Shown: positions 26,901 to 38,900 of the stretch, piece by piece
How the letters are laid out: every line of letters begins with the position of its first letter
Position numbering within the stretch: position 1 is the first letter of the stretch
Assembly: GCF_014356525.2 (NCBI RefSeq)
Contig: NC_052505.1
Span: 14,952,135 to 15,016,134, forward strand
Direction of reading: 5' to 3'
Source: Nilaparvata lugens
Taxonomy: Eukaryota; Arthropoda; Insecta; Hemiptera; Delphacidae
Length of the DNA stretch: 64,000 nucleotides
The notes under the pieces: model-generated
The model's input: only the letters and a program-made list of their open reading frames with translations
What the model was told of the DNA's origin: nothing
The model's database searches: none
Program-made: the position numbers and the translations under genes

Positions 26901-29900
26901 ACGTAGCTGCTCCAACTGAGCAACCAATTGCAGAAGAGAATGGCGACGACATTAACCAAGCAAATGAGTCCCAGCTGGAAGATACTACAGCGAGAAGGTA
27001 CTGCGCTTATTTTGTCTGCAAATGGTTAGATTAGTTTATTGAATGAAAAAGACTAAGAAATTGTCAAAAACCACAGATTTATTGATACTTAGAAAGATCG
27101 GTTTTGGTTATTACAAACAGTTTATCAGAGATTGACAATGGTGTAATAACCGAAACCGGTCTTTCTAAGTATCAATAAATCTGTGATTTTTGACAATTTC
27201 AAAGTCTTTTTCATTCAATATGAATAATTACCACAATATAAACTTCTCAACTACACAAAAAAACGAAAAAAACGATTAGTTTATCAGTAACTATCAAATC
27301 AATCATCATTATTCTTGAGTTTTGGAGAATTGAATAGTCTTCGGTTTCCTTCAACAGTATAAGGGAGGAGTATACAGACTTATGCGCCACGAACACATGC
27401 ATTTCGCTTATCATCAGCTGATAATATACATCTTTCTCATAATAAAATCTTGATTCCAACAGCGTGAGAATATTGTAGTCATAGCTCGTGCCTGTGTAAT
27501 TGAAATATAGTCCAGTCAATATAGACATAAAAAGGGGGTGTGCTTGCAATTTATATTGAAGTTCTGATTTTTTAATATATTATTTGGATACATGAGAGTT
27601 GTCCAGAACCAATTTCTTCATGCAAAGTTCTCTTGTGCTAGTTACAGGGTGGCCCAAAAACCTTGTATTTTCGGTTTATTTTCCAGTTTTCAGCTATTTC
27701 TGCCATATCCAGTTATCGTACAGAAAAATTTGTTCTTGCCTTTTTTCAGTTTATAAAATTCTGAATAAAATGAGATCATTCGCAACTCTTTATGAGTACT
27801 GAAGTAAAATTTTTCAAAAATGAGTAAATTTAAAAATAAAACAATTCTGATGAATTTTAATTTTTGATCAACAATATCTTTCGATTGTTGCAATTTAGAT
27901 GTATAATTCAGAATCCCTCTGGGTGTATTTTTGTGCTTATAATCTGAGATCAGGTAGAGCGCTCTATCTCATATAGATATAGGTAGCCTACACCTGACAA
28001 CAATGCTCCTTGTATTGTGAAAAACACCTAATTTTCATTGAAGATAGAGAGTTCCGAATAATCTCATTTTATTCAGAATTTTATAATCTGAAAAAAGGCA
28101 AGAACAAATTTTTTTGTCCGACAACTGGATTTGGCAGAAATAGCTGAAAACTGGAAAATGAACCGAAAATACGAGGTTTTGGGCCACCCTGTAACTAGCA
28201 CAAGGAAATTTTGCATGTATAAATTGGTTCTGGACTTCTCTCATGTATCCAAATAATATATTAAGAAATCAGAAATACAAAATAAATTGCAAGCACCAAT
28301 GTAGGCTCATAGTGACTGGACTAATAGTAAATCAATAAGATTTCGTTTCAATCATTTGCAATCGTTTTGTATTTTCAAATTTGAAAAACATTTTTATATC
28401 TCTACTATTCTTCATCCATCTTCTTTGAAAGTTTGCAAGCTTGTAGGAACAGAAATTGAAGCATGGGAAGAGATTGTGTGATATTTCTCTATAATAGTAA
28501 AAGTAAAAAAATACATTGATATTGTCAATACCACTATATTTTTGAAAAAACTTCACATGTTCTGTAAACAGGTCTCATGGTTGTACTGGACACTCAGTAC
28601 GTTTGAGGGTGTGGCAGGCTTTACTATTTAACCTGGATACTGATCATATGACTTTTTAAAATATATGGCGTTATTGATACTAACAATGTATTTCTCTTTG
28701 TATCACTTCTAGTGGCAATCCAATTTATTATTAATTGGGAACTCTCAATCTCATTTCATATTTCATTTTTGTAGAATTATATATAATAGAACATATTATG
28801 TGATGTGGAAAGCAAATAGGGACCAGTTGTCTCATAAAATCAAATTTAAGATATCATTTTTCCTCAATAAAGGAGACTATAAAGAACAATTTGAAAAAAA
28901 ATCAGATTAATATCTTGAAAAATGCCTTAGTTATGCCTATTCAAACATAAAAACAGGGCAATGTTATAACTCCATAACGACAACTGGTCCCTTTTCTGCA
29001 ACATTACATAAAATGTGTTCATATAATCGACGAAAGACTCGACTTTTCAATCTATTCTGACCAACAAAGGAAATGTTACTGCATGATAATTGATTGAAAA
29101 CTCGAAATCGATATTCTTGACCCTAATCTCTATTATTGTCTGCCCTGAACATTTTACTCTTCCGACAACTGGTCCCTTTTCGCTATAATAGAAGTCACAT
29201 AATTGTAGAATTATATGGTTTAGCCTTATTAATGGTTATAATATGGTTTAGCCTTAGGTACAGAGATAATTCCCAAACTTGCTTGATTTCAAACTCTGCT
29301 CTTTATGTGAATCCTGACACAGTACTGCTCTGTTGACAGAGTATTCAATAAATATTGAATTTGCGAGTAACTGCAAACTTGAATCAATTCAGGTGTTCGC
29401 AGTTCAATCTGATCAGAAAATACAGATTTTATTCATTCAAATACACTGATATCAAGTGATAATCAGTAAAATGAGTTTTGAAATATTTCACCCCACACAG
29501 GCTAGGCCTCGGGGCGTTTTTTGTTTTATTCATTCATATAAAAGAACCTTATCATTAGGTTAAATCATTATATTACTATACATTTCTATGTTTCGATGAT
29601 AAGAAAAAAATTCCTCTTATTTTACTGTTTTTTAAATGAATAAAATCTTTTTCATTTCATTTTTTTCATATTACCGTACACTTGATATGAATCTGCGAGT
29701 TTGTCTGCAAACTTGAATCAATTTAGGTATAGAATCAATTTATGAATGTATATTTTATTTATTAAAATGCTGAACACACTGATATCAGAAGTGATAATAA
29801 TTGTTGTCTTGAAAGGTCATCAGAGAGACGAGAGCCAATGAGAAGCAGGCAATCAAATCTGCCCAGTCTGAGCGTGTCAAGAATTCGCAAGAAAATCGGA

Positions 29901-32900
29901 ACTGGCAAGAAAGAGAGGAAAAGATTGATGACAATGAAGCGTCGTTTACGCGATGAATATGCCTGGAAGTCACAAGCTCAAAACTATAAATATGTCTTCT
30001 ATAGAAGCATTTTAACCGAAAACATTTATGATAGAAAAAAGGTAGTTCAAAATCCAAAAAATAATTTTATTAGAGAATCCTATTATATCAAGCAAGCAAT
30101 TTCTGTATATATTTTTATATCTGGATATTTATATCGTTATTTATGTTCAACGGATCTCGAAAACGGCTCTAACGACTTTCACGAAATTTGGAACATAGTA
30201 GGTTTCGATTGCACTAGGTCTCATCCCTGGGAAAACTCGCTAAAGGACAAAAATAGGATAATTCATCCTTGGAAAAACAGATCATAATTTCGTCGTCTGT
30301 CGATAACAGAAGATGCGTGTGCCTGTGTGGGAGATCAGCTGTGTAATCAATTAGCTTACCGTATCTCGCGAGAAATCTAGATATTTTAATTGACTCGATC
30401 AAAATAATCTTATTTGTTGGCATGAGATGGTATATCATAAAATTCAAAGTTAATCATTATTTTACAGTTTCAAGTGATTAGTGAGTGTTATTTTGTTATT
30501 CAATTTGGTTTGTAAACAATCTAAATTAGAACTTTTATGTATTCAAATATTTGGACTGAAAATTTGACCTGAATTCAAGTGTATGGAACATAACCTACTT
30601 TTTTGGAATATTTATAGTGTATAAATCGAAATTCGGGGGAGAAACAGTTTTGGGCTGTGCCTGTTAGTCCTTCCCCAATCATTTAAAAGAATTGAGTTCT
30701 GTTTATCATTAAATAACGAGCGAAGCTGGGTGCCCCTGATATTACTACTTGATAGGTTATAAAATGAGTTCAGTCATCTATCTCGATTGCGCTACCTGCT
30801 TGGTTGCTTATGCGAGAATCTTCCTGGTAAATTTTGCTTCCCAAGCTCTTTTGAATCTGTTCATTGGATGTGGGTTGAACTGCTCATTATTAATCCAGTA
30901 CGGTATTTGTAAAATTCAAAAAAATCAAAGTGCTATTGTTTCAACTTTATTTTATTATTCACGACATGTTTGAACACATTAATTAATGCCATTTTCGAGT
31001 GAGTTTTGGTATCATCAGAAATATTTCATCAATGTTATTTGTATACAAGAATCCTCCACAGCTCTACTCCTGCTGAATAGATGAATCTCCTTTTTCATTT
31101 CAATTTTACCATTAATTGCAAAGTAGGCCTACTATTTTCGATGGCATGTTATGGGACAAAAATATTAGTCAGATAATATTGTAATTTGTTTGACAATCAT
31201 TATTGATACTATCTGTATCACATAAAAAATCATTTTACGGCATCAAACCTCTTGAGCTTATTATGCAGAATAAAATAATGAGTGTCCAGGAATATTCAAT
31301 AACTATGAGAGATGAAATAATCGATAAAGATAATGATGAAAGTAGCTTGCAAATTGTTTTGAAGCTGATTTATTCTGAATGTTCTTAGAGTGTATCTCAC
31401 AATGTACATCCAATAGTATGAATATTCAACTATTAAAGATTGAATAATCTATAAAGATTACGACGAAAGAAGATTGCAATTAGAATTGAAATCTATTCAT
31501 TCAGAAATTTTCTGCACTATAAATGGATACCATTCAAAATCTCATCACTTCATTTCACATATCGTCATTTTTGTTCAATCTCTGATACTTGAAAGTACTT
31601 TATTCGTAGTTAGAGTAGGTAGATGCTGCATTGAAAGTAGTTGTATGTAGCTATGCCCTTGATGATCTGTTTCAACGTAGTATTAATAATCAATTAACAA
31701 AATTATTTGGTAATGAAATCAACTCAATGAATTTCATAGAACAGCCAATGATGCAATGTATGGAATTAATTCATGTTGTAATTACTAGGATATAGAATAT
31801 TAATATTCTAGATATCCAGTACAACATTCAGACAACAATAATCTCATATGAATATTGTATGTGCTCGGAGATTTAAAATTTCATCTATTTCGCAAAAATC
31901 TTTCTCATAGTAACCTATTTTATCGCCTACTTAGATCATTTAAAAATTAGTAATCTTCCTTTTTTAAATTTGATGATGTTGGTTATGCCGTTTAATATAA
32001 TTTTCCATTTCATTAATGTATAGTTATTCTCTTTGAACATTTTATTCTCATGACTTTTCATCACTTCACTTTAATGGTATTTAATCAATAGTCTTCAATT
32101 TTACAGCGTAGTTTTCGTGTCAGTGAAGCTGGAAAAGATTTGAAATTAAGAGAATCTGGATCAAAACTTGCTTTACCAAGAGGTAATAGATATTTCATTC
32201 AATGTTTAGAATAATGCTGTATGTTTTAAGAATGAACATTTTCAATATAAAATTTCTCGAATTGGAATTTAAGTTCTCATTTTTCCATAATCGACTCCCA
32301 TATGCTTAATAGATCTAGGAGAAAAATGTCGAATGATCTTGGAAATCTCAATTTAAGAACTGATCATTCTGATATTGATGTGTGAATAAAATTCCAATCT
32401 AGAATCTGAATGCCTATTTAACGTTTGAATACCGATTAAATGGAATTGGTTTATCTATCCATACATAGCTTGGTATTTTCTTCACTGCACTGGATTTTCA
32501 ATGAGAATCTGAACAGAATTTTTAAAGTAAAATAATGGGAGATCTACATAAATCTCTAAAGTATTCTTATCCGTATAAGAACATCAAGAACCAGTTGAGA
32601 TATTTCAATTTCAATTTGGTGTTTTCTACTGTACTTCAGTAATCAAATACCGGTGGTTTGGAAATCACCCAACTTGATTAATCCTTTCAAATATTATTTT
32701 TCCATTTCCTTTGATGTTTAGATTTAGATTGATTTTGTTTAGATGTAAGATTTCCATTTTTCATTGAGTATGTAATTTAAAGGGTGTTGTGACAGACATT
32801 ACCTACAGTCATAACTCCACCCTTGATTAAGGCAATTATTAATAAAATCAAATTCATTTCCATTTTTATACTATATAAAACATGATGTAATATAATAAAT

Positions 32901-35900
32901 ATGAATATTAACTATTTTTTTATGACAATTACCACCAGCAAAAGTAAATCAACCATCATATCCCTTCTATTATTAACACGCAGGTCAAGAACTCAGATAG
33001 ACAATATAGGTACTTGGAAAAACAATGTTTTTTCTCAGTGATATTAAAATATGATATTCGTTCCCACTTTTAACGCTATTGTTTGATAAATATTCCCAAT
33101 TTATTGTTCCTTCAGGCACCCTCACTGGAGGAAGTGATGGTGGAAAATCATCGTCTTTTGGATTGCGTAAAATTCGTTCAAAAGAACTCTTCAACCCCAA
33201 CGTTCAAATTGATAGAATGGATGATTATGCAATTAACCTGTCCAGTAAGAAAATAAAAAAAGAAATTTTTCAGTGAGTAATAGAACTATTCAAGTTAATA
33301 TGATTTGGAATGTGCTGTAGGTAGAACGTTACAGATAAGACGAGAGTTGTCAATCATTTTCATTTACCGCATTGACTCGTTAGTAAAAAATAAACATAAG
33401 TAATTTCTTATAGATTGAAAATTTAGTTGCATTAATAAGTGGATAGATTATTGAATGATTGACTGTGTTTGACAGAGTTTTATTCTAGTAACGATTTTAA
33501 ATTGAATTCTCTAGTCTCAGTGCTAAATCTCACATCCCATCTCCCAATTTGTGTAGCTTTGTCTTGTCATTTTCATTCCAACTTCCTTGTATCCAACGTT
33601 ATTGATACTGTATCCAGTTCAGTTGATACAGTTGCTCTTGTTTTTGATCAGCTGTTATTCATCTTTCCTCTTTTTCTATCTAAAATACAGTTCACTTGTT
33701 CTGGACAGAAAATTCTCCACTCATGTCCGATTTAACCAAGCTTGGTAAAGACATTTGAACATGGTCAAAAATCAGGTACGTCTTAAGGTGCGTATAGATA
33801 TACGCGCCGCGAACATGAGCAATTCACTTTTAATCAGTCAGCTGATTAAAAGTGAATTGCTCATGTTCGCGGCGCGTAAATCTGTACGCACCTACAACGA
33901 GTGCACTGGAACATATTTATTTATTTATGAAAACATGGAAGCATACAGGATTTTTCCCAAAAATTGCTTCCTCAACAACATATTACAATAATTCATTATA
34001 CATAGTAAGAGTACAAAAAAATTAAGAATATTAAAAATAAAATTGAATTACAGTAAAACCATATTATGATTTCTATGGTGATAGTAATTATCGGTTACTC
34101 CAGTGCACACTTGGAAATCCAATTTTTCTCATTTCTTGATCATTCCGAAAAATTTTGCTATCCTTTCGTTCATTTTTTCTGATGAAATTTTTTGCATTTC
34201 TCTGAATAAAATAATTATGCTAATTTCTAATGAATTACTTCAAATTCAAGAGCTACTTTTCCAAAAAATTTAACGTTAGGCAAGGTTGCCTTATCTTTCC
34301 TCTCCCTATCATTATTTTAATGATGTACTTGTAAAAAATAATAAGGAATAAAGACATTTCTCACAAAGTCATGTGGTTAATGCAATAATGCAAAAGGTAT
34401 GAGATGTAACACAATGTGTTAACGACTTTGAGTAACGGATTTGTTGATGACAATTCGAGTTAAACATGAGATTTTTCTTGGATAGTTTACCTTTGTAAAT
34501 ACAAATGATGTGTTATAGTATACGGTCGTAATTATTACGTTGATGGTAATTTCCAGTTCTGTAAAGATCTACCTATGACCTTCATTTTATTAATTTTCCT
34601 GACTCTGAATCAGTAACTTTTACGGTTTGTTTTGTAGAAAGTACAAGCAGGATCGGCGAGGAAGGAACATAAAAGTGGTGATTGAAGACGAGGATTCGAG
34701 CAAGAAAGAAGTGAAGAAGAAGAATGGGATTGGTGAAAAGCAGAGCACGCTGCGTGAAACGCCGAGTTTGACAGCGATCTGGGGTCCTGAGGAAAGCTGG
34801 GAGTACGGAATGAGTTTGCGTGAAGCCGTTCGTCGTCTACATAGGTCAGTTTCCTCAAAAATGTTCTTCAACTCCTGTTTCTATTCTATAAAAACTAGTA
34901 GGTAACACCATAGAGGAACAATAGCGTAAGTAGATATCCCATGGTATAGGGCGTTTATGTTGCAACTTTTACTGTTATCTCAAGCCGATTATTGTCGATT
35001 TTTACTGTTTTGTTGGGGTGGGAGTGTATGAACGGCACAGTATGAGAGACTACGAGCGTCACACAGCTTCTCGGGAAAGAACTACGTGGACTATCGGCTT
35101 GAGATAACAGTAAAAGTTGCGACATGAACGTCCTATACCATGGGATATCTACTTACGCTATTGTTTCTCTATGGTAACACCATATAGAGAAAATGTAGCC
35201 AGAATAGGGAGTGAAAAACTGTTCTTTTGGTATATCACGCTTATTTTCTGTCAGTTATGAGATATGGAGTAATGTTTTGGGAAAAAAGTATAGAATAATG
35301 GAATATTCATACTGCAGAAGAAAGCTATTAGGATAATTTATAAGATTAATACAAGGCGTTCTTGCAGACCTTATTTTAAAGAAAAGAGATTACTGACGGC
35401 TCCTGCTATTTATATATCAGATTTAGCAATCTTCGTTTTCAAAAATAGACGGATGTATGAGGAGAACCAGGTGTGTCATCCCCATAATACAAGATTTAGA
35501 TATGTTCATATTGTATCAATTAGTAAACATTTATTGAATTTTATTCTATGTTATAACCTGACTATGATGTGATCACCAAAACTAGTTGTTAAACTATTTT
35601 AAAGTTTTTTTAAAAATAAAGGGTGCTTTAGGATTTTTTAGATTGTTTTATTAGGATTTAGAAGTTTTGTTTACCCACAGCATAGACTTAACCTGCTGGA
35701 GAGTGGCCCGTTTTATATGGGAATGAAAATATTCAATTCAATTCCATCTCACATAAGAGAAATTGAGGGCTTGAAGGAGTTCAAAAGAACCCTCAGGGAA
35801 TTCCGTATTGTATTGTGTCCTTACAGATTAGCAGACTTCCTTGTTGGTTAATGTTCGATTAATGTATGTTTTGTGTTCTATTAACTGTTGTGTTGAAATA

Positions 35901-38900
35901 TGAAGGATGTTAGTATCATAGAGAAACGATAACATAAGTAGATATCCCATGGTATAGGGCGTTTATTTCGCAACTTTTACTGTTATCTCAAGCTGATAGT
36001 CCACGTAGTTCTTTCCTGAGAAGCTTTATGACGCTAATAGTCTCTCATATTGTGCCGTTTATACACTCTTACCCGATTAAAACAGTAAAAATCGACAATA
36101 ATCGACATTAATCGGCTTGAGATAACAGTAAAAGTTGCGACATAAACACCCTATACCATGGGATATCTACTTACGCTATTTCTTCTCTATGGTAGTATAT
36201 TAGATTAAACTTTGACGTGTCATATGCTGTGGGATCGTTGCTCCTTTTAAAAATTGTGACGAACAAGAAAAGTAAGTAAGTAAGTAGCATAAGAAGATAT
36301 ACCATGACATTAATTCTGTTTCAATTTTTCACAGACATCACAAGAAGGTCCGGAAACAAATTCACCGGAGAATAAGACCAATGTTCACACCTATTCAGTG
36401 GCCCGAAACGGCTTTGTGAGTAATATTTCATTGAATTCATAAAAATATTTTGTACTTAATAACTAATCAATCACTGCTAATTAATAACTGTTCAAATCAT
36501 ATATTATTATAACTGGAAGAACCTTGATTGTAAGTCGGAAGTAACAGAAGATACACATTGTGGACCGTTGTCTGAACCTGGATCAAAATGTTATGGGTTG
36601 CCGCGTCTGTGCAGTGTACGGTATGGGCTATCCAAGATTCCCATGTACCACATATTTCAAATGTATTAAGTTTTGATTTGTATGTTTTCATCAGACAGTA
36701 AGTGGCAGTTCTTTGACAGCTCTCTATTTGTGAAATTCTGCGAATTGTATTTCAGCTGTACCAAAATCAGCTATAAGGTCATGATCGCCAACATAGTACG
36801 CAAAATACACATTTTTAGGGCTTTTTGATTTGGGGGAAATTATTGACATTTTGCAGCTTAGTCTGAGGGTGTGAAAACATTGAATGCGTTAGTATGTGCA
36901 AGTGCACTTCGAATAATGCATGAGCCTATAAAAAAATATCTGGAAAGCGACATTCAAACGCAATGGGCCTTATGAATAAAACCAAAGCATATGCCCATGA
37001 GCATGAGCATGGAGCATAAGGTTTTGCTCATGAGCATTAGGTAGAAGCATAAGCATTTGCTCATTTTTATATGAATAAGCCTTACCTTATGCTCCTGAAC
37101 TCTGGAGCTAATGCTCACGTATTTTTAAGATTTTTCATCAGCTGATTCGCCTTTGTAACCTTACTTTGTTTTTTATAGCTCACGTAAGCGCTAAATATGC
37201 AAGTAGGAGACACCGCTTGTGTTTGCGTCGTCTGCTCTGTTTTCTATTTATGAATTGAGTTTTAGGTTAGTTGAGTTTAGAATTTTGAAATAATAGCGTG
37301 AAAAAATGTCATCTCTATAATAATTTTCAGCATAATCTAATAATATCAATAGCCTTCTTATAATCTTCTACACTCTCATCTTCTTAAATGCCTATTTTCT
37401 ATTTTGTGATTAGGTTACAAAAAGCTATCCTACAAAAGCTATCTTTTGTAGGAATAATGGTGATATATATCATGGTTGAATCTAAAAAGAGTTTTATAGT
37501 TCTCAATAATTTGGTTGTGATCGTATCTGGTATAGTCTCCTCTTCTTCATACGAATTCGTTGAGCCATTTTACTATGAGCAAAAGGTGGAAAGCTGCTCT
37601 AGACTAGACTCACCTTTTTTGAAGCATTTGCTTCAAAAGTTGAGCAATAATGCTCTAGTTTATTCATACAATTTTGAGTATAAGCTTTTACCTTTTAGCA
37701 AATGCGCAAACTATATTTTTGATAAGCATGAGCAAAAGGTTTTGCTCACGTTTATTCATAGATAATGAAGCAAATGCTCCACATTTTAGAAGTATAAGCA
37801 AATGCTCAATTTTATTCATATGGTCCATTGTGACTTGCAAGTAACTGCTCACATTGAACGCAACTAGCAAGTGCACGCTTTCAGTGTGAGTGTTCCTATT
37901 GCTCTTCCCATATTTTGTTTCTCCTCTGCAAGCTTGGTCATGCATAACCAAGTATGCACTTGCACTTATACGCATCCAATGTGATCACACACACACACAC
38001 ATAGTCAACAACTTTTGTTAATTATTGTAGTGTTCACATCCTTAGACTAAGCTTCAAAGTTACAATACACTCATGTGTTTTATCAATTCATATCCCTATG
38101 TTTAATTCACATTGCCTAGGTGTATTGCTGGGTTAGCAAAAGCAGAGAATCATCTCAAAAATTATTTTGACATTTAAACTCTACTTTCATTGTATTATCA
38201 TTCATCCCATCATCATCACCTAGGCTTAAAATACTTCTAGAAAGTCGCCTTTGTAAAATAATAAATAAGTAGGATCAAGTACATAATTTCATGATATCAC
38301 AATAGTAGACTCTTAAATCCCAGGAACTGTGGTTTACAATATACATTTACATTCATACTTTCTCATATTTGTATGTTATACTCATTTTCTTATTGGAGTT
38401 TCTACTTCATGATGAAAGAATTGTTATTATTGAATATTGCTTAATTGTATGAAAAAACATCAGGTCACCGAATCAGAAGATAAAAGAGGAAGTGACAGAA
38501 ACGTCTTCAGGAAGTGATGATGAGTCATGTCCAGTATCACAATCAAGGAGGTAGGCATGCTATCAATTCTGCATGAAGAATCTGCATGCACACACCGTTC
38601 TGCATGAATAATCTGCATGCACACACCGTTCTGCATGAAGAAACTGCATTCACACACCGTTCTGCATGAATAATCTGCATGCACACACCGTTCTGCATGA
38701 AGAATCTGCATGCACACACCGTTCTGCTCATTTCGATATTCCGTCATTTTTTAAATTTATTCACTTCTCCCTATCTTCTTTCATCTTTGTAATGCATGCC
38801 GAATATGACTTCACTCCTTAATAATAACCTTGTTTGTGTTTTTAGAACTAATATTGCTTAATTTTTTATATATTGTAACGGTGGAAAAGAAAACTATATG

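Noticed and set aside
30042..30287. Open frame continuing past exon 9
   Set aside because: After the donor at 30041 it enters the Helitron-like element at 30078; stopping at the donor gives the correct phase for exon 10.
33245..33272. Donor at 33245 (CCA|GTAAGA) for exon 11
   Set aside because: It gives phase 1, which puts exon 12 out of frame with an early stop; GTGAGT at 33273 gives the matching phase 2.
37388..37765. 125-codon open frame as a gene
   Set aside because: It lies inside a nested transposon with AGCAAATGCTC repeats and shows no family features.
38460..38747. Minus-strand open frames with repeating CRTVCACRFF-like peptides
   Set aside because: They are translations of the 31-bp minisatellite.
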